NCBI GenBank assembly: GCA_013140575.1
Contig: JABFSN010000122.1
Coordinates: forward strand, 17,411-81,410
DNA length: 64,000 nucleotides
Source: Phycisphaerales bacterium
Lineage (GTDB): Bacteria > Planctomycetota > Phycisphaerae > UBA1845
Direction: 5' to 3'
Shown here piece by piece: positions 43,923 to 52,210 of this stretch. The notes beneath the pieces are model-generated. The model searched no databases. It worked only from the letters and a program-made list of their open reading frames with translations, and was not told the origin of the DNA. The stretch's first letter is position 1. Each line of letters begins with the position of its first letter. The translations under genes and the position numbers were made by a program.

Positions 43923-45242
43923 TTGTCGGTCAACAAGTTCATCGAGTCGATCAAGACGCGTAAAGCCCTGGTGGGAATCGTGGGGATGGGGTACGTCGGG
44001 TTGCCGCTGGCGCGGACGTTCTGCCGGGCGGGTTTTCGTGTATTGGGGTTGGATGTCGATCCGCAGAAGGTCGCGAAACTGAACGCCGGACGCAGCTACA
44101 TCAAGCACATTCCGGGCGCGTTGATCAAGCAACTGGTGGACGACAAGGTTTTTACGGCGACGACCAACGAAAAGGACCTGCGGGAATGTGACGCCATCCT
44201 GATTTGCGTGCCCACGCCGCTGACCAAGATGCGCGAGCCGGACATGAGTTACGTCGAGAAGACCGCGGAGATGTTGAGCCGCAACGTGCGCAAAGGCCAA
44301 TTGATCGTGTTGGAAAGCACCACCTATCCGGGCACGACGCGCGATCTGGTCAAGCCCATCCTGGAACGCAGTGGACTGAAGGCGGATCGCGATTTCATGC
44401 TGGCCTATTCGCCGGAACGCGAGGATCCCGGCCGCACGGATTATACCACCGAGACCATTCCCAAGGTGGTCGGCGGGTTGGGTCCGAAGAGCCTGAAGGC
44501 GGCCGTGGCGCTGTACGGAGCGGCGATCACGCGCACCGTTCCGGTGTCCACGTGCGAAGCGGCGGAGTGCGCCAAGATCCTCGAAAACGTCTACCGCTGC
44601 GTGAACATCGCGATGATCAACGAGATGAAAATGCTGCTCGACAAGATGAACATCGACGTGTGGGAGGTGGTGAAGGCCGCGTCGACCAAGCCGTTCGGAT
44701 TCCAGCCGTTTTACCCGGGTCCCGGGCTGGGCGGGCACTGCATTCCCATCGATCCGTTCTACCTGACGTGGCGGGCGCGGGAATTCGACATGGCCACGCG
44801 GTTTATCGAGCTGGCCGGCGAGATCAACACCAAGATGCCGGAATACGTGGTGGGGCGGTTGATGGAGGCGTTGAACGAGCGGGGCAAGCCGTTGAAGGGA
44901 TCGAAGATACTGGTGATGGGGCTGGCGTACAAGAAGGACGTGGACGACATCCGCGAATCGCCGTCGATCGAGCTGATCGAGATGCTGCACGCCCGGGGGG
45001 CAAAGGTGGATTACAACGACCCGTTCGTGCCCACGACGCACCGGCAGCGGGATCACGACCTGCGAATGAAGAGCAAGCCGTTGTCAACAGGCATGATCCG
45101 CGGATACGATGTGGTGTTGATCGCGACCGATCACAGCAGTTACGACTACCCATGGATCGTGCAGCACGCAAAACTCGTGGTCGACACCCGAAACGCGACG
45201 GCCGCGTGCAAGGGGAATCGGCGGAACATTGTGAAGGCGTGA
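43923..45242 (+). CDS. UDP-glucose/GDP-mannose-type nucleotide-sugar dehydrogenase
   Basis: A 439-residue cytosolic enzyme that oxidises a nucleotide sugar to its uronic acid with NAD+. It has the NAD-binding 'GMGYVG' (21-26), 'ESTTYPGTT', and catalytic Cys273 in 'GLGGHCIPIDPFYL', and the C-terminal domain. It most resembles UDP-N-acetylglucosamine-type 6-dehydrogenases; substrate uncertain. The TTG at 43923 is chosen: a perfect AGGAGG (43910-43915) lies 7 nt upstream and family length matches. The frame is open to an ATG at 43722, but those 67 residues are low-complexity and not family-like. Confidence 0.87.
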   Translation: MSVNKFIESIKTRKALVGIVGMGYVGLPLARTFCRAGFRVLGLDVDPQKVAKLNAGRSYIKHIPGALIKQLVDDKVFTATTNEKDLRECDAILICVPTPLTKMREPDMSYVEKTAEMLSRNVRKGQLIVLESTTYPGTTRDLVKPILERSGLKADRDFMLAYSPEREDPGRTDYTTETIPKVVGGLGPKSLKAAVALYGAAITRTVPVSTCEAAECAKILENVYRCVNIAMINEMKMLLDKMNIDVWEVVKAASTKPFGFQPFYPGPGLGGHCIPIDPFYLTWRAREFDMATRFIELAGEINTKMPEYVVGRLMEALNERGKPLKGSKILVMGLAYKKDVDDIRESPSIELIEMLHARGAKVDYNDPFVPTTHRQRDHDLRMKSKPLSTGMIRGYDVVLIATDHSSYDYPWIVQHAKLVVDTRNATAACKGNRRNIVKA

Positions 45243-45340
45243 GGGGGAAGGGACGCAGGGACGGAGGGACGAAGGGACGAAGGGGGAACGTCGAAACGGC
45301 GAAACGGCGAAAGGCGAAAGGCGAAACGGCGAAAGAGGAC
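45242..45340. repeat. Purine-rich direct repeats
   Basis: Tandem units such as GACGAAGG and GGCGAAACGGCGAAA right after the dehydrogenase stop. The same CGGCGAAACGGCGAAAGGCG text recurs at 49540-49560, so it is a dispersed repeat. Confidence 0.6.
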
Positions 45341-45367
45341 AATCCGACGCCGACGGCGTGTCGGCGA

Positions 45368-47122
45368 ATGGTCCGTGGTGCGGGATCGACGAACCGCGCG
45401 CACCGACGATGGCCGGTCGCGATCATCGGATTCGTGATGGCGGCGGTCGCGGCCTCCAACCCGCAAGCCACGAACGCGCATTCGGCGGATGCACCGGCTT
45501 CGAGTACACAGGCGGCGAATCCGCGGCCGGCAGATCCAACGCCGGGCAGCTCACAACCGGCAAATCCACAACAACCAGCGAATCCACAAGCGGCGAATCC
45601 GCAACCCGCAAATCCGCAGGATGGTGCGAAGGCTCCGCCGGAGCTCATCGGACCGCCCGTTCAGGAACCACCGCAGCAATCCCCGCTACCCCAGCCGCAA
45701 CCCGTGCAGTTGATGCCGCAGGCGCCGCCCCCGGCGCAGCCTACGGCGGAGGAGCGCAAACGGGATAACGACCTGCTCCAGAAATGGAGCGAGATCCTCA
45801 TGCGGGTCATGGAGGGCGATCCGTGGGACGTGCTGGTCGCGGCGGCCGCGGCGGCGGTGAACGAGGCGGGCGAGACGACCAATTCCGCGGTTGTCGCCGA
45901 TTATCTTGAATCCATGAAGCTGGCCGCGGACCAGGAGGCCGACCTGCCCGGCAATGGGGCGGACGTGTCGCCGGAAGACCTCGTCAAGCTGCTTGCCACC
46001 TCGCAGTTGTTAAGCCCGTCGCAACTTGACGCCCAACTCCTGCTGCGGCCGCTGCATTTTCATCGCGGGCGATCCGTCGCCGGCGGCGGCGATCAAACGA
46101 TTCACTGGGATTTGTTGGGCGCGGCACCCGATCACCCGACCACCGATCCGGCGATCCGGCTGTTCAAGCGCGGGCGCGAGGCGATACCGGCGTTGCTGGC
46201 CGCGATCGACGATCGAACCGCGACGCGGGCGGGGTTCCAGCAGTCGCAATCGACGAGGGCGTCGGTGTTGTGCCGGCGGTGCGATCTGGCGATGGCCATT
46301 CTGGAAGCGATCACGCGTTGCGACTTTTACGAGTCGCGCCACCCGAACGGCATGTGGGAGTGGTACGCGAATCTTGAGCCGGGGGAGCGCGGCGCGGCCG
46401 TCGAACTCGCACGGCAGTGGTGGGCCGAGACGCGGGAGATGGATGAAATGGACGCCCGCTCGTGGCTGATCGAACGGATTCCCTATGAACAGGCGAACTC
46501 GATGCTCGACGTGCTGATCAACGACGGGCAGAACGATCGGGCGATGCGTCATTTGCGGTCCTTCCTGATACGCAAGGACGGGACGATGGAAGTGTCGGCC
46601 GCCAACCAGCTTGGCGAACTGGGCGATCCGGCGCCGCTGAACGAGGTGATGGACCGTGTGCAGCGCGGGGCCGAGACCAGCCCCGACGAGCTCGCCCTGC
46701 TGGTTCATTACGGTGGCGCGCGGGAATTCGCGGTGCTGCAGAAGATGATGCACGACGATCGCGCGGTGGACCCGAAGTCGCGGAACCCGGTCAGCCGGGT
46801 GATCCTGGCGGCGTTGGGGGGCTCGACGAACAACCTGGCGATTCCGGTGTTGGCCGAGGCGCTCTACACGGACGACGAAATGATCGACGTGCGGGTGACG
46901 GGCGGCGTCGCGGCTCAGCAGATCGCCGGTGGATCGCGGGCCGACTCCGCGGCGCTGCACATTCAACGATTGACGCAGCGTGACTTCCGTTACGACCCGG
47001 CGGCGCCGGCGGACGTGCGTCGCAAGGGGATCGAGCGCATTCGTGAATGGTGGGAATCGCAGGGCAAGGGATTGTATGGGTTTGATGGGGATCGTCTGCG
47101 GCGGACGGGTGGGATACGGTGA
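45368..47122 (+). CDS. Exported HEAT-like repeat protein
   Basis: A 584-residue protein starting at ATG 45368 (ATG 45437 possible). The hydrophobic segment 'WPVAIIGFVMAAVAAS' looks like a signal or anchor. It is followed by a low-complexity 'ANPQ' repeat stretch (about 55-85) and a Pro/Gln-rich linker, then 450 residues of helical repeats resembling HEAT/armadillo ('AIRLFKRGREAIPALLAAIDDR', 'LIVHYGG'-like motifs and 'IPVLAEALYTDDEMIDVRVTGG'). No catalytic motif was seen. The role is unknown, possibly a scaffold. The frame upstream of 45368 is a shadow of the dehydrogenase gene. Confidence 0.6.
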   Translation: MVRGAGSTNRAHRRWPVAIIGFVMAAVAASNPQATNAHSADAPASSTQAANPRPADPTPGSSQPANPQQPANPQAANPQPANPQDGAKAPPELIGPPVQEPPQQSPLPQPQPVQLMPQAPPPAQPTAEERKRDNDLLQKWSEILMRVMEGDPWDVLVAAAAAAVNEAGETTNSAVVADYLESMKLAADQEADLPGNGADVSPEDLVKLLATSQLLSPSQLDAQLLLRPLHFHRGRSVAGGGDQTIHWDLLGAAPDHPTTDPAIRLFKRGREAIPALLAAIDDRTATRAGFQQSQSTRASVLCRRCDLAMAILEAITRCDFYESRHPNGMWEWYANLEPGERGAAVELARQWWAETREMDEMDARSWLIERIPYEQANSMLDVLINDGQNDRAMRHLRSFLIRKDGTMEVSAANQLGELGDPAPLNEVMDRVQRGAETSPDELALLVHYGGAREFAVLQKMMHDDRAVDPKSRNPVSRVILAALGGSTNNLAIPVLAEALYTDDEMIDVRVTGGVAAQQIAGGSRADSAALHIQRLTQRDFRYDPAAPADVRRKGIERIREWWESQGKGLYGFDGDRLRRTGGIR

Positions 47123-47176
47123 CAAACGGCGCTGGAAGCGCGGCCCCACGGACCCGGACGAAAGGAGCATTCAGCA

Positions 47177-47509
47177 TTGGTGAGACCCGGTGAATCGACC
47201 CTTGCGCCCTTGGCGCGCGAATTGAACGAAAGACTGCGTGCGATTTACGCCGACCAATTGTCGGGCGTCTATCTGTTCGGCTCCCGGGTCCGGGGAGAGG
47301 CCGGGGCGGAATCGGACATGGACGTGCTCATCGTCCTTAAGGGGTTCGAGCGATACGGCGCGGAAGTGGACCGCACGAGCGAACTTGTCAGCCGGCTTTC
47401 GCTGGGGAACGGCGTCAGCATCAGCCGCGTATTCATGACTGAACGAGACTGGCGTGAAGCTGATTCGCCGTTCCTGCGCAGCGTGCGGTCGGAGGCTGTT
47501 CCAGCATGA
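47177..47509 (+). CDS. Minimal nucleotidyltransferase (MNT), antitoxin of HEPN pair
   Basis: A 110-residue protein with the MNT signature 'LFGSRVRGEAGAESDMDVLIV': GS and D-x-D. The start is a TTG (47177) or the next codon GTG, preceded by AAAGGAG. In HEPN/MNT modules the MNT protein neutralises the HEPN ribonuclease, in characterised cases by adenylylating it. It overlaps the HEPN gene by 4 nt, so the pair is coupled. Confidence 0.8.
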   Translation: MVRPGESTLAPLARELNERLRAIYADQLSGVYLFGSRVRGEAGAESDMDVLIVLKGFERYGAEVDRTSELVSRLSLGNGVSISRVFMTERDWREADSPFLRSVRSEAVPA

Positions 47510-47889
47510 AGCCGCAGTGCCACGCACTTCTGGTCAAAGCCGAACGGGCCATCCACGCCGCGATCCGGTTGAAGCAGGACGGAGACCTCGACTTCGCGGC
47601 CGGGCGGGCCTATTACGCGATGTTCTATGTCGCGGAAGCGCTCCTGTTCGAACGCGGTCTGACGTTTCGAAAGCACTCGGGCGTCCACACCGCGTTTGGA
47701 GAGCATTTCGCGAAGTCCGGGGCGATGGACTCGCGATTTCATCGCCACCTGCTCGACGCTTTCGACAAACGCCTCCAGGCTGACTATGGGTTCGAGGCCG
47801 TTCTGGACGTCGAGGACGTCGACGCGATGATCGCCCACGCCGGTGAGTTTCTGGCCACGGCCCGTGCTTTTTTCGAAAGGTCGAAATAG
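47506..47889 (+). CDS. HEPN-domain toxin
   Basis: A 127-residue all-helical HEPN protein with 'AAGRAYYAMFYVAEALLFERG' and 'KHSGVHTAFGEHFAKSG'. The RKHSGVH segment (R-x5-H) fits the HEPN RNase R-x4-6-H motif, so ribonuclease activity is plausible. It follows the MNT gene with a 4-nt overlap. The two make a typical HEPN/MNT toxin-antitoxin or defence module. Confidence 0.8.
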   Translation: MKPQCHALLVKAERAIHAAIRLKQDGDLDFAAGRAYYAMFYVAEALLFERGLTFRKHSGVHTAFGEHFAKSGAMDSRFHRHLLDAFDKRLQADYGFEAVLDVEDVDAMIAHAGEFLATARAFFERSK

Positions 47890-48208
47890 TTCCACTGGGT
47901 TTGTGTCACACATCGAATGATACGGAGAGCACGACCGGATGCGCGCCGGCGGAATGTTTCGGGGAATCGGGCGGGGCGGCACGCGCTTTGTGAAAGCGCG
48001 GGATGGAGATGTGCAGATTGAGATGGTGATGAGCGAACCCCGGGGGCGACGCGCCTTGGCCGCGTCGGCGCGGGGCGACCATCATCGTAACCCTCACCAT
48101 CGCGCGCGATGAATGGGCCACCCGAGCCGACGGGATAGTTCGGGGAATCGTACGATCGGTCCAGGGCGGCGGGAGCTGTGGCGATGTCGTACAGATCCCG
48201 GGGAGTCA
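47890..48208. other. Intergenic region, no gene seen
   Basis: About 320 bp between the HEPN gene and the Mrr-like nuclease gene. No gene, clear terminator or repeat was identified. The base composition shifts to more A+T at its right side. Confidence 0.45.
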
Positions 48209-49363
48209 GTGGCTTTGGACATCCTTTTCCTTCTTGGTACCTGCTGTGCGATCGCGATTACTGCGTACGTCGTTGGGCGCGCTTCCAGGGATGATGAGAT
48301 CGAGAAATCACGCGTGGACGCGGCGAAGTTTGAGGCCAAACTCCGCGAGGTTGAGGGGCTGTTCGATGAGACGCTTCGCGGTATTCGGGAAGATTCCGTT
48401 CTCCTCCCCAGCCTTGTTAGATGGGCCCAAGCGTTAGACGAAGCTCGCGACAAAGCGCTTTCGTTGTCTCTCCAAACGAAGAGGCGCCCCGCGCCCAAGG
48501 CGGCTGAGGAGGTTCGGCTCGCTCGAACGGAATCTCGGCATAACAAGCGAGCGCTGCGCTTAGCGATGAATCGAGTCGATCTCTACGAATCGCTCGCGCC
48601 TTGGCTTCTGGAGTACACCGATCTCTCCCTGGCTGAGTTGATCGACGCGATGCGAGAGGAAAAAGACGCCAGGGCATCCGCAGAACGTGGTGAAGATCCA
48701 ATCTCACGCTATGTACCCAAGACAGAGTGGAATAGTCTTTCTTCATCAGAACGGAACCAACTGGCGCTCGATCGTTATTGCGATCCAAGGCGAAAGCGTA
48801 CCCCGTGGGCCGCTGGCATCGAGTACGAACGCTTCGTCGGGTACACCTACGAGAAGTCTGGATATCACGTAACATATCAGGGGGCGTTGCGAGGTCGCGA
48901 AGACTTGGGTATCGACCTTTTATGTGAAAACGATGCGTGCGTCCTGATTGTCCAGTGCAAGCGACTTTCGCAGGAAAAGCAACTTCCTGTGCGGGAGAAC
49001 GTGGTTGCCCAAGTCTTTGGCTCGGCAGAATTCTATCGAATGTGCTCTGGAACGCCAAAACCTGTGCGTCCTGTGCTCGCTACCACCTATCGGCTATCGG
49101 ACGAGGCGTCCCGATTCGCCGGACACTTGAAAGTCAATCTCAAGGAGCATTTCGCGATCGCGCAGTATCCGATGATCAAGTGCAACGTTTCAAGAGTGGA
49201 TGGCCAGAGAATCTATCACCTGCCCTTGGATCAGCAATACGACAACGCAGTTATCGGAGACCGCGAGGATGAGTTCTACGCATCAACGGTCAACGAAGCT
49301 GAGAGTGCGGGCTTTCGCAGGGCATTCCGATGGAGGGGAGGCGACGACCCTGAAATCGCCTGA
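48209..49363 (+). CDS. Membrane-anchored Mrr-like restriction endonuclease
   Basis: A 384-residue protein from the GTG at 48209 (GGGGAG just upstream). One N-terminal membrane helix (ILFLLGTCCAIAITAYVVG) is followed by a long charged, coiled-coil-prone region (about 28-160) and a C-terminal Mrr-type PD-(D/E)XK domain with E208 in 'GIEYERFVG', D236 in 'LGIDLL' and Q249-x-K251 in 'IVQCKR'. Family members cut foreign or modified DNA. The membrane anchor would place it at the cell surface, where incoming DNA arrives. Codon use is more A+T-rich than in its neighbours. The anchor and coiled coil are seen; the defence role is inferred. Confidence 0.72.
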   Translation: MALDILFLLGTCCAIAITAYVVGRASRDDEIEKSRVDAAKFEAKLREVEGLFDETLRGIREDSVLLPSLVRWAQALDEARDKALSLSLQTKRRPAPKAAEEVRLARTESRHNKRALRLAMNRVDLYESLAPWLLEYTDLSLAELIDAMREEKDARASAERGEDPISRYVPKTEWNSLSSSERNQLALDRYCDPRRKRTPWAAGIEYERFVGYTYEKSGYHVTYQGALRGREDLGIDLLCENDACVLIVQCKRLSQEKQLPVRENVVAQVFGSAEFYRMCSGTPKPVRPVLATTYRLSDEASRFAGHLKVNLKEHFAIAQYPMIKCNVSRVDGQRIYHLPLDQQYDNAVIGDREDEFYASTVNEAESAGFRRAFRWRGGDDPEIA

Positions 49364-49812
49364 CCACGTTTCGTGGGACACGCTTCTCGGGCAGCCGGAT
49401 AGCCCGCGTCACCGGGAAGATGGAATCAAGAGCATGCTCGACGTGTTGGCCGTGCTAAATGCGTTCGCGGGCGTGAATGTGTACAATTGCCCGACTCGGC
49501 CGTGACGAAAAGGCACGGAGGCACGGAGGGGAAGGGGGACGGCGAAACGGCGAAAGGCGAAAGACGAGCGGCCACAGAGAACACCGAGGGCACAGAGAGC
49601 GGAACCCTCACCCCAACCTTCACGCTCCCACCTTGGTCGCGTTCAGTCCCTGGGAGGGAGAGGGAGCGGAGGCGACCGCGCGGCGATCGTGCGTCGATTT
49701 GATGCAATCTGTGTTAATCTGTGTAATCTGTGGATAGATTTCTTGGAACGGAATTGGTTGGCGGTGCCCACCCTACGAGGCACGATCGGTGGAAGCGATG
49801 TGGTGACGGGTT
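49364..49812. other. Intergenic region with dispersed repeats, no supported gene
   Basis: A frame ending at 49505 reads partly protein-like ('DHVSWDTLLGQPDSPRHRED') but has no start or family. It is followed by the purine-rich repeat also seen at 45.3 kb (49506-49565), a GGGAGGGAGAGGG stretch, and repeated AATCTGTG units at 49707-49733. Confidence 0.45.
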
Positions 49813-50415
49813 ATGGCATCGAATGAGATTGAATCGTTGACGCGGCTGAAGGATGCGTTTCAGACGCTGCCGGGCGTGGGGGCGCGGGGGGCGGAGCGGA
49901 TGGCGTTTCACGTGCTGCGGTCCAGCGAGGCCGAGGCCAGGGCGCTGGCGGACGCGATCCTGGCCGTCAAGCGCGACGTGTTCCATTGCTCGGTCTGCTA
50001 CAACCTGACCGAGAAGAACCCCTGCGGCATCTGTTCCGACGGGCGGCGCGATGGGGCCGAAATCTGGGTTGTGGAGCAGCCCAAGGACTTGATGGCGTTG
50101 GAGGCGACCGGTCTGGTTAAGGGAGTGTATCACGTTCTGCTGGGTCACATCGCCCCGCTGGAGGGAGTCGAACCGGGCGACCTGACCATCGACGCGCTGG
50201 TCAAGCGCGTCCGCAAGGGCGGGGTGCGCGAAGTGGTGTTGGCCACCAACCCCACGCTGGAGGGCGACGGCACCGGGCTGCACATTCAAAGCGCGCTGCA
50301 GGACACGGGGGTGACGATCACGCGGCCGTCGCGCGGGCTGGCCAGCGGATCGCCGCTGGAATTCGCCAGCCCGGCGATGCTGGAAGCGGCGATCCGCGGT
50401 CGGACGAAGATGTAG
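49813..50415 (+). CDS. recR: Recombination protein RecR
   Basis: A 200-residue DNA-clamp protein of RecFOR recombinational repair. A helix-hairpin-helix ('LPGVGARGAERMAFHVL'), the zinc finger C59-x2-C62...C71-x2-C74 ('CSVCYNLTEKNPCGIC') and the Toprim domain ('EIWVVEQPKDLMALE' onward) are in standard order, ending 'LASGSPLEFASPAMLEAAIRGR'. Length is normal. The usual dnaX-ybaB neighbours are not present in the window. Confidence 0.94.
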   Translation: MASNEIESLTRLKDAFQTLPGVGARGAERMAFHVLRSSEAEARALADAILAVKRDVFHCSVCYNLTEKNPCGICSDGRRDGAEIWVVEQPKDLMALEATGLVKGVYHVLLGHIAPLEGVEPGDLTIDALVKRVRKGGVREVVLATNPTLEGDGTGLHIQSALQDTGVTITRPSRGLASGSPLEFASPAMLEAAIRGRTKM

Positions 50416-51046
50416 GTCCTATCCGCCGGGAGGCGTCACCGTCCGTCATTGCCCACGGATGACAAGACCGGGTGGAGGAACGAAATCCGACCCGCGGAAA
50501 ACCCATCGCGGCCTCGCGGAAGTCGCCGCGAACGTGAGGATTTCGCATCGCGAGGCGAAATCCGACAACCATCGAACGTCAACGCTCGATCAAAACGCAT
50601 GAGAAACAAAAAACGCCCAAACTCGAACGGGGCGGGTCTGCGAAAGGAACACCGCTTCCACGGGTTCCGCGTCGGGCCGCTTCGCGGTCGCGCCGCCCCA
50701 CCCGTAGCTACATTCCGCCGCCCCCTCGGGGCGAAGAAATTCCTCGCCAAAGAGTTCGGCAAGCCCGCCGTAGAAGAGCGCGAACCTCGCCGTACGCCGC
50801 AAAGCGCTCCGCGTCGAACCGAAGCCGAATTTCATACGCCCGGCTCTCTCGGGCTGAAATGGGACGACGCCGTCGGTCGCCAATTCAACCCTCGCGGCGA
50901 CTGGTGGCGATGGATCAGCGTGATTACCATCGTAAAGGTAGGGCCCCAGGGGATGCGGGGCGCGGAAAGCACCCCGTCCGATCCATGCGTTAGGGCGAAC
51001 GCCCGTCGCGGGGGAGCGACCGGTCACTGTAGACAGGAGAATCGGG
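50416..51046. other. 630-bp intergenic region, no supported gene
   Basis: Open frames on both strands are long but arginine-rich and not family-like. No clear repeat or terminator stands out. The final 60 bp lead to the DUF6398 gene (GGAGAATCGGG lies just upstream of its ATG). Confidence 0.4.
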
Positions 51047-51625
51047 ATGAGGAAGATGACGAACGGCGAACGGACTGTCGCGAACAACGCCCCCGGCGAG
51101 TTGATAGCCAAGGTGCCGCAAGCTTACGCGACCCGGATCACCGCGCTCGCAGGCCTGACCGACGCCTTCTGCGACGCGCACCTCAACGACGAGTACAAGG
51201 AGCTGTGCCGCGAGATGGCCGTTGCGGTCTGTCAGAAGGGTTCGCCGGTTCTGAACGGGAAGCCCGAAGGCTGGGCGGCCGGGATCGTCTATGCGCTCGG
51301 GCGGGTCAACTTTCTGGGCGATCCGAGCCAGACTCCGCACATGAAGGCGAAGGCGATCGCCGAGGGCTTCGGCGTTTCCATGGCCACGATGCAGGCACGG
51401 ACCAGGGTCATCTGGGAAGAGCTGGAGCTGATGGCGTTCCACCCGGACTGGTCGCTGCCCAGCATGCTCGACAAGAACCCGCTGGTCTGGGTGCTCAAGG
51501 TGAACGGGTTGCTCATGGACATCCGCATGGCCCCGCGCGGGGCACAGGTCGCGGCCTACGAGCAGGGGCTCATCCCCTACATCCCGGCGGACCGCGAGGG
51601 GGCGGTTGTGGACGATTCCTGGTAG
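51047..51625 (+). CDS. DUF6398-domain protein
   Basis: A 192-residue soluble protein. The pattern 'ITALAGLTDAFCDAHLNDEYKELCREMAVAVCQK' and 'GKPEGWAAGIVYALGRVNFLGDPSQTPHMKAKAIAEGFGVSMATMQARTRVIWEEL' is that of DUF6398, a helical family of unknown function that ends in a helix-turn-helix-like segment. GGAGAATCGGG precedes the ATG at 51047. It lies between recR and the tRNA-Gly insertion site and does not appear to belong to the element. Confidence 0.7.
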   Translation: MRKMTNGERTVANNAPGELIAKVPQAYATRITALAGLTDAFCDAHLNDEYKELCREMAVAVCQKGSPVLNGKPEGWAAGIVYALGRVNFLGDPSQTPHMKAKAIAEGFGVSMATMQARTRVIWEELELMAFHPDWSLPSMLDKNPLVWVLKVNGLLMDIRMAPRGAQVAAYEQGLIPYIPADREGAVVDDSW

Positions 51626-52137
51626 CAACTCCCGTGCGAGAATCATCTCTCGCACATGCGGCCGCGGGAATCTCCTCCCGCGAGGTCGGCCACGGCGTGC
51701 ACTTCCGTAGATACGGGATGCCGGCGCACGCGGGGAGGGGTTCCCGTTGCCCGATGCTCCCCGCCCGTGCACGTTCGAGGCGGGGGTAGGGTTTCGCGCG
51801 CCACGAGACCCGTGGCTACCGATCGCGATCGGCGATGAGAATGGGCTCGACGGGGCAAGTCGATCATTGGGGCGCACCCCCTTCGGCACCCGAAAGACAA
51901 CGCCCTTGGCCGATCGGCGTCTCCGCGTATAATCACTTGGAATCCGTCGCGACGATGGCACGGGCGTCGGGTCCGGGCTCCGGCTGCGGAATGGTCTGCT
52001 CGACCGTGTTCGATCGCACGAGTGGCCGACGAGCGTCTCGCCCGTGCGTCCCCCGTTCGGCAGTCGGCGCGAAGTCGAGGCCGATCAGACGCCAACCGCA
52101 TCAGGGCGCCGTCCCGCGGTTGAGCCGGATCGCGTTT
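51626..52137. other. Intergenic region before tRNA-Gly, no gene seen
   Basis: About 510 bp with no supported gene. It contains a hairpin-like arrangement of GGCACGGGCGTC (about 51959) and GCGTCTCGCCCGTGC (about 52033) that resembles the short repeats near 15.1 kb. Confidence 0.45.
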
Positions 52138-52210
52138 GCGGGCGTAGCTCAATTGGTAGAGCATCAGCCTTCCAAGCTGAATGTTGCGCGTTCGAGCCGC
52201 GTCGCCCGCT
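52138..52210 (+). tRNA. tRNA-Gly (anticodon TCC), insertion site
   Basis: A 73-nt cloverleaf: acceptor GCGGGCG/CGCCCGC with discriminator T, D arm GCTC/GAGC, anticodon stem TCAGC/GCTGA around CTTCCAA (anticodon TCC), and T arm GCGCG-TTCGAGC-CGCGT. The minus-strand integrase gene begins beyond it and ends inside it at 52164, so this tRNA is the chromosomal attachment site. The 3' half is the likely attL core. Confidence 0.93.

Noticed and set aside
44204..45367. An open frame joining the HEAT-like protein to a long upstream extension
   Set aside because: The extension is a frame-shifted shadow of the nucleotide-sugar dehydrogenase gene; the real protein begins at about 45368.
49200..49505. 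A frame ending 'DVLAVLNAFAGVNVYNCPTRP'
   Set aside because: Most of it is a shadow of the Mrr-like nuclease gene and the remaining part has no start codon with a ribosome binding site.
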